A DNA stretch of 45,408 nucleotides, from NCBI GenBank assembly GCA_029210585.1, contig JARGFP010000030.1, positions 1-45,408 of the forward strand. The letters are read 5' to 3'. Below the pieces are notes generated by a model that saw only the letters and a list, made by a program, of their open reading frames with translations, was not told the DNA's origin and ran no database searches. The position numbers were made by a program, and so were the translations under genes. The stretch is from Bacteroidales bacterium (GTDB lineage: Bacteria; Bacteroidota; Bacteroidia; Bacteroidales; GCA-2748055). Below are positions 6,923 to 15,458 of this stretch, one piece after another; position 1 is the first letter of the stretch; each line of letters opens with the position of its first letter.

Positions 6923-9829
6923 ATGAAACACATGCAAATCAGGCTCCTCCTTATCATACTGGTACCTGTTGCCTTCACCTGCAATGCATTGCCACAGGAT
7001 GCCCCAGTTGTGGGGACAGAAGCAGCACCCGTCTGGTACAAAATTGAATCAGCCTGTACCAACCCCGTCACACTGAATGGTGCCTATACTGGTCCGGCAG
7101 ATCTCACCGGGTATGTCCTCACCGACCCCGGTGCTGCAAATAACCGGATCCATGCCACCAATGCACAAACCGGTGATGAATCCTTATGGGCACTCGTGGA
7201 TGATGGCAGTGTGGTCAAACTGAAGAACAAAGGTACGGGGAGGTACATGACCGGCTCCTATGGCCTGAATAACACCGGGGAGTACGTTGAATGGGGAACC
7301 TACGGCCAGGATCAGTACTGGATCCGTTCAGGAGGCAACAGCACCATTGTGATCTGGAACAACCTGGTATGTGACCGGCTGAACGGTGGTACCATCAACT
7401 CCAATACTGCCTTCTATTTTATGCTTCAGAGTGATGAAAAGGAGATATTGGGTGCGCTGATCCTGGCTGCAGAAAAACTGAAAGAGGCGCTGATTAGTGT
7501 TGATCCGGGATTCATCTCCGGACAAAGTGATGCAGTGGCAGTATTCAATGCCGCAATTGCTGATGCCGAAACAGTATACAACACATCAGCTACTTCGCAG
7601 GAGTACCAGGCAGCAACAGGCGCATTGGAAACAGCCATGGAGAATTTCAGGAATGCACCCGTCAACCCGCTGTCTGTCAGCACAGAAGAAGAAGTCACCT
7701 GGTACTACATCGTTTCAGCATCCACCAGGGATTACTGCAGGGACAAGGTGATCGTACCCGCCTCTCCGGAAGCTGGCAGTGCGCTGAAATTCGAGGATCA
7801 GCGAATGGACCCTGCGATGCTCTGGAAAATCACAGACCTGGGAAATGGAAAATATGGCCTGGCGAACAGGGCCTCGGAACTGTTTGCCGGCACCACGGGA
7901 GGTGCATATCAGCCGGTAACCACTACCGCTGATCCGCTTCCCTATACGATTCAGTACCTGGGTGAAAAAGGACAATTTGTCATTTACGAAGCGGGAAAAG
8001 ATCCCCTGCACTGCCAGGAGAGCGGTGCGATCATCGTTCACTGGCCCGGGGGCATCGACTCTCCTTCCGCATGGCACTTCAGGACCGTTCAAAACGATGC
8101 GCAACAAATTGATATTACATCGATTGAAGCACTGCAGGGCCCTGTTGCAACGGGAAAGGGAAACCAGGACTTTGTCGGGCTCCTGTTCGCGGTCACTGCG
8201 GAAGGTTTCACCGGCACACCCCGGCTCGAACATATGAAGTTTGATCTTGAAGGTACTTCCAATATCTATGATCTCGACAACCTTCGCCTCTTCAGCCTTG
8301 GCAGTGACCTGCGGTTCCGTCCCGGAGAACATCCGCTCGTCGGAGCAGTTGAAATCACTGCAGACACCATTACACTGGTACCTTCAAACGAATTCAGGAT
8401 ACAACCCGGGAAACAGCATTTTGCAGTAGTAATGGATGTAAATGAAAATGCCGGGGAAGGTAATCTCGTACAAACCAGGATATTATCAGCAAAAGTTTCC
8501 GGAGCAGCAACGCATGTCGTCACAGATCCCGCTCCGAAATTTCCGGCAACCATCTTCCTTTCACAGTCCACCCTGTTTTCCCCGGGAGACCTGGGATCGA
8601 AATTCTACCGTATCCCTGCGATCGTGACTGCAGATGACGGCTCGCTGGTGACCGCCACCGACAGGAGAAACAACCATGAAGGTGATCTTCCTGCTGATAT
8701 TGACACCTATATCCGTCGCTCCACGGATAAAGGAACCACCTGGAGCGATCCGCTGATGATCGCGGGTGAAAATACAACACTTGGGTACGGGGATCCGGCA
8801 CTCGTTGTGGAAAGAGAATCCGGCAAGATCTTCTGCATGATGGCACACAAACAGGGATTCTGGGGATCCACTCCCACCGATCCCATTCGTGTTACAGTCA
8901 GTGAGAGTGCCGATAACGGGGTGAGCTGGACAACACCCCTTGACATCACGGATGAACTCTACGGAGCAGCATGCACCAATCCTGTTTCCAGGAACTGGAA
9001 TGCAATATTTGTCTCCTCCGGAAGGGGCATCCAGCTGTCCAGTGGTCGGCTGATGTTCGCCGTTGCCGTCAGGGGGACATCAGGTACCATAGATAATTAT
9101 GTGATTTACTCAGACGACAAGGGTATGAACTGGAAGGTCAATTCCAACCAGGTCCACCAGGGCGGGGATGAAGCCAAACTGGCACAGCGCAACAATGGAG
9201 ATGTTGTCATCTCCATCCGTAACTACGGAAACCGCGAATGGAACGTCTCAGGCGACAACGGATTCACATGGGGAACCACAACGATTCATCCGGACCTGGT
9301 CGATCCCAATTGCAATGGGGAAATCATGACATATACTTCAACAAATGACGGATTTGAAAAAAACCGGATGCTCCATTCCCTGGCCTATGCCACAGACAGG
9401 TCCAATGTTTCCATGTTGTTAAGCTACGATGAAGGGGAGACATTCCCTATTGTCAAAACCATTTGCCCAACCCCTTCGGCATATTCCACCTTTACGATCC
9501 TGCCCGACAGGACCATCGGAATGTATTATGAAGACAGGTCTGTCGGAGGCGGATACGACCTGGTGTATGTTCGGTTTTCATTGGCATGGCTCACTGACGG
9601 ATTGGATGCGCTGGATCATTCCACCGCCGCCACCCGGGCAACACCAGCGAAAGAAAAGGAGCGTTTTGCCTGGTCCAGGGATCAGAAGTTACTGGTAGAT
9701 TCAAGATACGCCGAAGATTGGTCGGTGTATACGCTGGGTGGTCTCCGTGTTGATCCGGATGCACGGTTGCAACCAGGCGTGTATATCGTTGTAGCAGGAC
9801 AAAGATCCCAGAAGGTTGTGGTGCTGTAG
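6923..9829 (+). CDS. Secreted exo-alpha-sialidase, multidomain, with type IX sorting domain
   Basis: The protein has 968 residues from the ATG at 6923, where a signal peptide starts (MKHMQIRLLLIILVPVAF). Two similar N-terminal modules (WYKIESACTNP and WYYIVSASTRD) look like carbohydrate-binding domains and flank a helical FIVAR-like segment (about 178-240). A sialidase N-terminal beta-sandwich follows, then the six-bladed catalytic domain: YRIP at 562-565 with the first catalytic Arg, and Asp boxes STDKGTTW (about 600), SADNGVSW, SDDKGMNW, SGDNGFTW and SYDEGETF. The last residues (WSVYTLGGLRVDPDARLQPG onward) resemble a type IX secretion C-terminal domain. It should cleave terminal sialic acids outside the cell. 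No sialic acid uptake or catabolic gene is in the window. It stands alone between debris and a convergent gene. Confidence 0.9.
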   Translation: MKHMQIRLLLIILVPVAFTCNALPQDAPVVGTEAAPVWYKIESACTNPVTLNGAYTGPADLTGYVLTDPGAANNRIHATNAQTGDESLWALVDDGSVVKLKNKGTGRYMTGSYGLNNTGEYVEWGTYGQDQYWIRSGGNSTIVIWNNLVCDRLNGGTINSNTAFYFMLQSDEKEILGALILAAEKLKEALISVDPGFISGQSDAVAVFNAAIADAETVYNTSATSQEYQAATGALETAMENFRNAPVNPLSVSTEEEVTWYYIVSASTRDYCRDKVIVPASPEAGSALKFEDQRMDPAMLWKITDLGNGKYGLANRASELFAGTTGGAYQPVTTTADPLPYTIQYLGEKGQFVIYEAGKDPLHCQESGAIIVHWPGGIDSPSAWHFRTVQNDAQQIDITSIEALQGPVATGKGNQDFVGLLFAVTAEGFTGTPRLEHMKFDLEGTSNIYDLDNLRLFSLGSDLRFRPGEHPLVGAVEITADTITLVPSNEFRIQPGKQHFAVVMDVNENAGEGNLVQTRILSAKVSGAATHVVTDPAPKFPATIFLSQSTLFSPGDLGSKFYRIPAIVTADDGSLVTATDRRNNHEGDLPADIDTYIRRSTDKGTTWSDPLMIAGENTTLGYGDPALVVERESGKIFCMMAHKQGFWGSTPTDPIRVTVSESADNGVSWTTPLDITDELYGAACTNPVSRNWNAIFVSSGRGIQLSSGRLMFAVAVRGTSGTIDNYVIYSDDKGMNWKVNSNQVHQGGDEAKLAQRNNGDVVISIRNYGNREWNVSGDNGFTWGTTTIHPDLVDPNCNGEIMTYTSTNDGFEKNRMLHSLAYATDRSNVSMLLSYDEGETFPIVKTICPTPSAYSTFTILPDRTIGMYYEDRSVGGGYDLVYVRFSLAWLTDGLDALDHSTAATRATPAKEKERFAWSRDQKLLVDSRYAEDWSVYTLGGLRVDPDARLQPGVYIVVAGQRSQKVVVL

Positions 9830-9918
9830 TGCGCCGGAGCAGACCGTTGGAGGCCCAGGCTGCTTCAGGCAGCAAATTACCTGGCAGCTTGCAGGTTTCC
9901 GTGTTCCCGGTGGCATGT

Positions 9919-10599
9919 TCAGATGCAGGAAGGTACTGCCACCTCGTAGGTGATGCCTTCCGTGGTACTCCGGTAAAATCCCAGCAGCTTCCTGTCACGG
10001 AATGAAAAGAACGACGGGATCACCACGCTGCGCCCGAATGCCTCGGCCAGCTCGGGGAAATCTTTCTCCTGCTGCCACCTCATAATGGCCCGGATACCAT
10101 CCTGTTTCAGCCGCTTCTGCACACTTTCCTTCACCTCCCTGCGTCCCTCCCATGTGGCATCCAGTTCCTGCCGGAAAGCCGATAATGCCTCCTCCTCCCG
10201 GTAAGACGATATTGTGCCGGGCGGAGCTACATACTGATCCGTGGAAAAATGCAGGTTGATATCCAACTCATCCACATCATACCGCTGCTCCAGGATCTTA
10301 TAAAATTGCCCCAGTTCCTTCTCAGCAGGGATCCCCAGCAAGGGCGCAATAAACTGGAAGGTGAGCACGAAGACCAGGTACAGGTCGAGGTCGAGATGGC
10401 CATGCTTCATTTCCAGCAACAACGTATTCAGGTAATGGATATGCTCCTTTTCGAACTGCTCCCGCCTGGCAGGAGAAAAATAGTTCTCCAGTGGGGGACG
10501 TGTATCATCCCGCTGGTTGCCCAGCGAAACAATTTCCTCGATCGTAACCGTATGCAGCCGTTGCTCCGGCCGCTGCTGTGAACGAAGTGAAAGATCCAT
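9919..10599 (-). CDS. Unknown cytoplasmic protein, 226 residues
   Basis: I do not recognise this family. The ATG at 10599 (MDLSLRSQQRPEQ) is preferred over the upstream in-frame ATG at 10683, whose extension is poorly coding. The protein is rich in charged residues and probably helical (REQFEKEHIHYLNTLLLEMK, then a hydrophobic helix LYLVFVLTFQFIAPLLGIP). The C-terminal half has a RREVKESVQKRLKQDG helix and ends in a predicted beta region (SFFSFRDRKLLGFYRSTTEG). A fragment similar to the RREVK helix is stranded at 4726-4776, so the genome once held a paralogue. The gene converges on the sialidase, 89 bases away. Confidence 0.6.
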   Translation of the reverse strand: MDLSLRSQQRPEQRLHTVTIEEIVSLGNQRDDTRPPLENYFSPARREQFEKEHIHYLNTLLLEMKHGHLDLDLYLVFVLTFQFIAPLLGIPAEKELGQFYKILEQRYDVDELDINLHFSTDQYVAPPGTISSYREEEALSAFRQELDATWEGRREVKESVQKRLKQDGIRAIMRWQQEKDFPELAEAFGRSVVIPSFFSFRDRKLLGFYRSTTEGITYEVAVPSCI

Positions 10600-10718
10600 A
10601 GGCTGATTGCATGATTTGGTACACAAATTAGGAAAAAATAACCAGGTCAACGCAAAAAACCAGGCCGGCAGGTTACCGGCCATACAGAGAATTAATCAAC
10701 CGTCAGGACAAATAGTGA

Positions 10719-11660
10719 TTACCCGGGGACCGAAGGTGCCTCCGGGCCCGCCTCTACGGGCTCCCTGGGAGTGGCGTCCCGCGGTGGACGGACAGTTTCC
10801 CTGATGCTGTCCGGTTCAGCACCAGGTTGCATCTCTTGTTCTGAAGCCTGGTCCCCCGCTGCTTCACCTGAACCTGCGGCGCCGCCCTGTTCTGTGGTCC
10901 CAGCTTCTTCCGGATCGGTCATTTCAGTTCCTTCAGGCTGTGCTTCCCGCAACTCCCTGACTTTTCGCTCCTGCTCTGCACGTACCGTTTCCATTTCCCT
11001 GGTCCGGGTCTCCAGTTCACGCGTCCGGGTCTCCAGTTCCTCGATGACCGTTACCTTTTCTTCATATTCCTCCTCGGAGATTTCCTCAGCTTCCCGTTTT
11101 TCTTCCAGTTGCTCCCGTGCCTGCTCCAATTTCCCCTGGGTTTCTTCCAGCTTCACTTCAGCCTCATCGATTTCCTGGGTGGTCTTTTCGATCCGTTCCT
11201 GCATGGCCCTGGCTTCTGCAGCCCTTGCCTGTCCAAATTCCTTTCCTTCGAGTTCGCCCTTGTTCCTGCCATAGGCTTTTCCCCTGTTCTCCTTTTCCTT
11301 CATCTCACGCTCCTGCTGCTCCCCCCGTGCCGCGTCCTGCATTTCCCTGCCTTGCTCCTGCATCTCAGTTCCCTGCTCCCGGGCAGCTTTTCCTTTTTCC
11401 TGAACAGCTTTGCCTTTCTCCGGGGCTGCCTTTCCCTTCTCCTTCACCACCTCTCCCTGTTCTTCCATTTCTGCACCTGCCTGTTCACCGGCCTCCTCCA
11501 TTGCGGCAGCTTCCTGCTTCACCTGTTTGCCGCGGGCAGACTGTTCGACGTTATCTTTGGCTGTTTTTCCTTTCCCTTTGTTTTCCGGTTGCTGACCACT
11601 GACAATACTGATCGCGGCGGACAGCACAATTACCATTGTGGTTGATAAGATCTTTTTCAT
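10719..11660 (-). CDS. Exported, highly charged coiled-coil protein with heptad repeats
   Basis: A signal peptide (MKKILSTTMVIVLSAAISIV, cleaved near SGQ) is followed by almost 300 residues dominated by E, K, Q, A, R and G. Around residues 75-115 the chain is built from exact seven-residue units: EKGKAAP, EKGKAVQ, EKGKAAR, EQGTEMQ, EQGREMQ, visible as 21-bp repeats in the DNA at about 11338-11443. A long coiled coil follows (RIEKTTQEIDEAEVKLEETQ and on), then a Gly/Glu/Pro-rich disordered tail. No catalytic motif is present. It lies 10 bases behind a small coiled-coil lipoprotein and should share its transcript. A structural or stress role in the periplasm is possible but unproven. Confidence 0.65.
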   Translation of the reverse strand: MKKILSTTMVIVLSAAISIVSGQQPENKGKGKTAKDNVEQSARGKQVKQEAAAMEEAGEQAGAEMEEQGEVVKEKGKAAPEKGKAVQEKGKAAREQGTEMQEQGREMQDAARGEQQEREMKEKENRGKAYGRNKGELEGKEFGQARAAEARAMQERIEKTTQEIDEAEVKLEETQGKLEQAREQLEEKREAEEISEEEYEEKVTVIEELETRTRELETRTREMETVRAEQERKVRELREAQPEGTEMTDPEEAGTTEQGGAAGSGEAAGDQASEQEMQPGAEPDSIRETVRPPRDATPREPVEAGPEAPSVPG

Positions 11661-11670
11661 TTTTCCTGTT

Positions 11671-11874
11671 TTAAAGATTGTTCAATAAACTGTCCACTTC
11701 CGCTGCGAGTTCATCTGCGGCTTCATTTACCTCCTGCGCAGCAGATTCAAGTTGCTCAAGTTGTTCATTCACTGCTTCAGATTCAGCCGACGAAGTTTCA
11801 TTTTTCCGGTCCGCATTTCCGGAACAGGCAGTCAAAAACATGATTGCCATGCATACAATAATTCCTTTTTTCAT
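11671..11874 (-). CDS. Small coiled-coil lipoprotein
   Basis: The 67-residue product starts MKKGIIVCMAIMFLTACSGN: a lipoprotein signal with lipobox LTAC, so the mature chain is about 50 residues. The mature part is an acidic heptad-like helix (NEQLEQLESAAQEVNEAADE), reminiscent in size and form of Lpp-type or entericidin-type small lipoproteins, though without clear homology. It is the first gene of a two-gene unit with the coiled-coil protein 10 bases downstream, and has a good promoter match upstream. Confidence 0.65.
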   Translation of the reverse strand: MKKGIIVCMAIMFLTACSGNADRKNETSSAESEAVNEQLEQLESAAQEVNEAADELAAEVDSLLNNL

Positions 11875-11964
11875 AACGCGTTTTTTAGGTTTATGGTGGT
11901 TTGGTGATCGGGCGATAACGTGTAAATGTATAATTATTTACAACCACTTACAAGCAAAACGAAG

Positions 11965-11993
11965 CAAAATTATTGCTGCAACGAGACTGCAAA
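11965..11993 (-). promoter_or_regulatory. Promoter for the lipoprotein/coiled-coil pair
   Basis: On the minus strand TTTG (11990-11993) is followed after 17 bases by TAATTTTG (11965-11972), a match to the Bacteroidota TTTG/TAnnTTTG promoter. The predicted leader to the ATG at 11874 is about 85 bases. Confidence 0.5.
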
Positions 11994-12020
11994 ATGTGCA
12001 ACCATGAAACATCCGAATAC

Positions 12021-12066
12021 AAAAAAAAAGACTGCGCAGCAGTTGCCGGTTGCCACGTAGTCTTTT
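12021..12066 (-). terminator. Rho-independent terminator of the gene at 12155-12580
   Basis: On the minus strand AAAAGACT-A-CG (12056-12066) pairs with CG-C-AGTCTTTT (12026-12036), and a run of nine T residues follows (12021-12029 read in reverse). It lies about 90 bases after the stop codon at 12155. A long A run on the plus strand also allows use in the other direction, but no plus-strand gene ends here. Confidence 0.55.
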
Positions 12067-12154
12067 ATCAACCTTAACTTCGACAGGAACTAAAAAACCA
12101 TTGCGATAAGGTTAGAGATAAGGCGGTTTATAATAACTGGGCAGAGCCCCTGCG

Positions 12155-12580
12155 CTAATGACAGGTAGTATTGCCTATAATATATTCCTGGTCGTAATAA
12201 CTCCAGGTAAGCGTTCCGGTATAGTGCGTACCCTGGTTACCAATCAGGTTATAGTGCCAGGTAGTATACCAGTGATCAGTGAAGTAGGTACGGTCGATTT
12301 CCCGTATTCTGAAAGTTTCGCCGGAAACACTGGTTACTTCCCCCTTGAGCTGGTCGACCTCCCATTGGTACATACCGTTCTTATACTGCACGACATAGTG
12401 GATTCTCAGGGATCCCCCTTCAAGATAATCCACCATCTCACCATCACAGTAAACGGGCGTGTAATAGGTACCGGTTGTCCAGCCCCGGATGGTTTTCGGA
12501 GAGGTTTTCTGTGCATTCAGCTGCACGGTGAACAGGCCCATGACAAGGCACATGCTGATAAGAAAAACAACTTTTTTCAT
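12155..12580 (-). CDS. Small secreted protein of unknown function
   Basis: The 141-residue product has a clear signal peptide (MKKVVFLISMCLVMGLFTVQ, cleaved after LNA). The mature part is rich in Tyr, Trp, Thr and Gly with alternating hydrophobic residues, as in an all-beta fold. Two cysteines, one in PVYCDGE and one two residues from the end (NTTCH), could form a disulfide joining the ends. I do not recognise a family. It lies directly downstream of the HTCS at 12927-15104 on the same strand, and two 21-bp direct repeats sit about 150 bases upstream of its ATG, so it is probably a target of that regulator. It has its own terminator. Confidence 0.7.
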   Translation of the reverse strand: MKKVVFLISMCLVMGLFTVQLNAQKTSPKTIRGWTTGTYYTPVYCDGEMVDYLEGGSLRIHYVVQYKNGMYQWEVDQLKGEVTSVSGETFRIREIDRTYFTDHWYTTWHYNLIGNQGTHYTGTLTWSYYDQEYIIGNTTCH

Positions 12581-12727
12581 AGGTTAAGTCTTTAAAATTT
12601 TAATAAGGTGTTGTAAAAGCACATTAGATCAGCCCGAGGACTGTCAATAAAATGAATAATTAGAGAATTAGATCGTACAATGATCATCTGTAACATTACC
12701 ACAAGTTAATTGGAGTCCTGACAGCAG

Positions 12728-12769
12728 GTTTTGTCCACTATCCCAAATGTTTTGTTCAATGTCCCGACC
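12728..12769 (-). repeat. Two 21-bp direct repeats, candidate HTCS operator
   Basis: Units 12728-12748 and 12749-12769 share GTTTTGT-C-A-TCCC on the plus strand; on the minus strand they read ATTTGGGATAGTGGAC and GGTCGGGACATTGAAC, each followed by AAAAC. The 21-bp period and the ATTTGGGA core are the same as in the repeats at 221-283, and the arrangement (HTCS, repeats, small exported gene on one strand) is the same too. The rest of the 346-base gap (12581-12926) holds no clear gene. Confidence 0.55.
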
Positions 12770-12790
12770 CCGGAAATGGGAACAGGAATG

Positions 12791-12860
12791 AATGATGGAA
12801 TAAACAAAGGAATGGCCACAGGAACAGCAGCGGAAAAAAATGATGGAATAAACAAAGGAA
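12791..12860 (+). repeat. Two 22-bp direct copies 48 bp apart
   Basis: The sequence AATGATGGAATAAACAAAGG with a following AA occurs at 12791-12812 and 12839-12860. The spacing is a multiple of three, and a plus-strand frame (12775-12940) reads NDGINKG twice, ending inside the 3' end of the convergent HTCS gene. It may be a decayed or very small gene; no start signal or homologue is apparent. Confidence 0.4.
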
Positions 12861-12926
12861 GTGCAGGAAAGGACGATAAAAGGTCATGGGAAAAGCTACA
12901 GGAAAGCATGCATGAAATACCAACTA

Positions 12927-15104
12927 TCAGGATTGCCTGATTCTGCTCGGATTGATGTTGAATTCGCTGGTGAATACCTTGCTGAAATGTGACATGTTTT
13001 TGAACCCGGTGTGGTAGGCAACCTCAGCAACGGTTTTATCCGTGTGCAAGAGCATCTCTTTTGCCTTGAAAAGACGCAATGTGCGCAGGTATTCATGGAT
13101 CGTTTTATCAGACAGCGACTTAAACTTCCGGTACAATTGGGTCCGGCTCATGCCCACTTCGGTGCAGAGCATGCTGACATCCAGGGATTCATCATGCAGG
13201 TTCCGAAGCATGACTTCCCGCATCTTCAGCATAAATGCATCTTCATGCCTGAGATCAAGCTCCTTCGAGAGTGCAGGTTCCAGCATGGAGGCATATCTTT
13301 CGTGCAGTTTTTTCCTGAGTGAAATGAGCGATCGCAGCTGCACCATTAATTCATTTTTATTAAAAGGCTTTGTCAGGTAGGCGTCGGCACCGCAATCCAA
13401 CCCCGCCAGCCGGGAATCAATATCTGCCTTTGCGGTCAGCATCACCACAGGAATGTGACTGGTTCGAACATCATTTTTTAACCTGTCAAGCATCTCAATT
13501 CCATCCATTTCCGGCATCATAATATCGCTGATGATAATGTCGGGAATATGTTTAACCGCCTGATCGCATCCTTCTTTGCCATTTGAAGCAACAATGATGG
13601 CATACTCCTGTTGCAGCAGGGTTGAGAGGTACGCGCATACATCTATGTTATCCTCGACAATCAGCAGCAGCGGCCTTCCGTCCTGGTGCACCATCGCCTG
13701 ATACGCAGGATTGTTGTCAATAACTCTAGCTGAACGGTCAGCCGGAAGGTACCCCGGACTTTCCAGGCGGTCGATCGCCGCCGGGGGATGCGTTCGCGTA
13801 AGAGGTAAGCTTACAGTAAATACTGTGCCTATACCCTCCTCGCTCTCTGTTTCGATTTCACCCTGCAGCAGTTTCACCATCTCTTGTACCAGTGACAATC
13901 CAAGTCCCGATCCGGGCTGGTATTGGATCTCCTGGTGATCTATCCTGTAAAAGCGGTCGAAAACAAACCCGATTTCCTCCTTCGGGATTCCCGGTCCGGT
14001 ATCGCTTACGCGGATCCGGTATCGATTTCCGTTTTCAATGCTGGTCGATACTTCAATCCTACCCTTGCGCGGGGTGAACTTCAACGCATTGGACAACAGG
14101 TTGGAGAGTATCTGCATCAGCTTGTCCGGATCAAAATCCAATACCGGATCGCCTGCACCAGGAGTGCAGACCAGGTCGATGTTTTTAGCAGCAGCAGCAG
14201 ATGCATGCAGTTCAATCACATAGGCGATAAATCGATGTATATCTGCCCTGGTCATTTTCACCGGCATGGCACCTGCCTCCAGTTTCGCCAGGTCAAGCAT
14301 CTGGTTGACCAGTCTTAACAGCAGGTCCGCGTTTTCTTCGATTTTTTCCGGTCCCCTGGTTTTCCATTCTTCAACATCTTCCCGCATCAGCTCCGTCATG
14401 CCCTTGATCACGGTCAGCGGGGTCCGGAACTCATGCGTTATGTTTGTATATAGGTGTGACCTGGCCTCATCCAGCGCCTTAACACGATCCGCCTCTTTCT
14501 TCTCTATCTTTACCCGCAATGAAATAAAATTCATTACAAAAACAAAAGCAAATCCCGATATCCACAGGATGTTGATCACAAATAGTGAAATGTTTACTGC
14601 CTCCGTCATTTCAGCCGGCACGCTGAGATATGGATGAAGCACTCCCAGGAGAATCACGCTGATGACGTAAATAATGAAAATGGCGATCGTTCCGCTTTTA
14701 TGATTGATATTCAGGGAAAAAAAGACCAGTCCGAGCCCCACCAGGATGAGTCCGCCGGAATGAGGGATCCCACCCATTAACAAAACCGCAACAAACGTTG
14801 CGACAGCCACCAGTGTCTGGTCAATCAACCGCCACAAAACAGAAACGGATCGTTTTTTAAAAAACAGGGGAACAACAATCCCCTGGGAAAAAACAAGCAC
14901 CAGGAATGTTCCGTACCAGATGAGTATCCGTAATTCAGGAAAAATGAGGTGATAGGTAAGTGTGAGCAGGCCGATCATGGAAGTGACGGCAACGCTGGCA
15001 TGGAAGTAGATCTTTCTCTGGATCAGCTGCTTCTCATCGATCCCCGGGTATTTTAAACGCTCAACGATCCAGTTGTCGATCCTTTTAAAATCAAGGATGC
15101 GCAT
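12927..15104 (-). CDS. Membrane hybrid histidine kinase/response regulator with AraC output
   Basis: The 725-residue protein starts at the ATG at 15104. Instead of a periplasmic propeller it has about six membrane helices (residues 35-200), so it probably senses a signal in or near the membrane. The kinase follows: phospho-acceptor His224 in NITHEFRTPL, N box ILSNLLSNALKFTP, G1 SDTGPGIP, G2 GSGLGLSL. A receiver has Asp527 in ISDIMMPEMDG and Lys in LTKPF. The last 110 residues are an AraC HTH (MSRTQLYRKFKSLSD; VAYHTGFKNMSHFSKVF). All catalytic residues seem present. It is divergent from the sulfatase gene and upstream of the small secreted protein, with 21-bp direct repeats between; both are candidate targets. 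Confidence 0.9.
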   Translation of the reverse strand: MRILDFKRIDNWIVERLKYPGIDEKQLIQRKIYFHASVAVTSMIGLLTLTYHLIFPELRILIWYGTFLVLVFSQGIVVPLFFKKRSVSVLWRLIDQTLVAVATFVAVLLMGGIPHSGGLILVGLGLVFFSLNINHKSGTIAIFIIYVISVILLGVLHPYLSVPAEMTEAVNISLFVINILWISGFAFVFVMNFISLRVKIEKKEADRVKALDEARSHLYTNITHEFRTPLTVIKGMTELMREDVEEWKTRGPEKIEENADLLLRLVNQMLDLAKLEAGAMPVKMTRADIHRFIAYVIELHASAAAAKNIDLVCTPGAGDPVLDFDPDKLMQILSNLLSNALKFTPRKGRIEVSTSIENGNRYRIRVSDTGPGIPKEEIGFVFDRFYRIDHQEIQYQPGSGLGLSLVQEMVKLLQGEIETESEEGIGTVFTVSLPLTRTHPPAAIDRLESPGYLPADRSARVIDNNPAYQAMVHQDGRPLLLIVEDNIDVCAYLSTLLQQEYAIIVASNGKEGCDQAVKHIPDIIISDIMMPEMDGIEMLDRLKNDVRTSHIPVVMLTAKADIDSRLAGLDCGADAYLTKPFNKNELMVQLRSLISLRKKLHERYASMLEPALSKELDLRHEDAFMLKMREVMLRNLHDESLDVSMLCTEVGMSRTQLYRKFKSLSDKTIHEYLRTLRLFKAKEMLLHTDKTVAEVAYHTGFKNMSHFSKVFTSEFNINPSRIRQS

Positions 15105-15201
15105 CTATACAAAAGATTTAAGCAGTTCATTGAATGTATCAAGATACTGCTATTCCTGCAGTAAGTCAATTTTGCAGTTTAAATATGCATCGTTTCAGAT
15201 A

Positions 15202-15209
15202 CAAAGTTA
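15202..15209 (-). promoter_or_regulatory. -7 box for the membrane HTCS gene
   Basis: TAACTTTG on the minus strand matches TAnnTTTG and would give a leader of about 95 bases before the ATG at 15104. No clear -33 element is visible, so this is a weak call. Confidence 0.35.
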
Positions 15210-15232
15210 CGCAGCGTCGCCCCATCCCGGAA

Positions 15233-15264
15233 TTGGATTAAATGAGATGTTTTTAATACTTTTG
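15233..15264 (+). promoter_or_regulatory. Candidate promoter toward the sulfatase gene
   Basis: TTG at 15233 is followed after 21 bases by TACTTTTG (15257-15264), a match to TAnnTTTG. The sulfatase ATG is at 15459, so the leader would be almost 190 bases. That leader contains CCATG (15359) repeated in inverted form as CATGG (15381) and the palindrome CCTTGCAAGG (15391-15400). The remaining part of the 354-base gap shows nothing else. Confidence 0.4.
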
Positions 15265-15458
15265 TTAACATCGGGACTTTAAAAGATTCTAAAGCAATTT
15301 CTTTTTCTAAAACTATGATCTTAGAATTATTACAAAAAGTTTGCAATCAACTTGACAACCATGAAATAAAATGTAGGCTGTCATGGTATCCTTGCAAGGA
15401 ATCCGTTTCGGATATTGAAGACTGCCCGGAAAATGATCAATAAAAACCTGTCCGCGTA

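Noticed and set aside
9830-9918. Terminator between the sialidase and the gene at 9919
   Set aside because: Short GCTGC/GCAGC hairpins are present but without a stable stem plus T run on either strand.
12775-12940. Plus-strand small gene MGTGMNDGINKG and on
   Set aside because: Low-complexity repeats, no export or fold signature and overlap with the end of the HTCS gene; kept only as a repeat.
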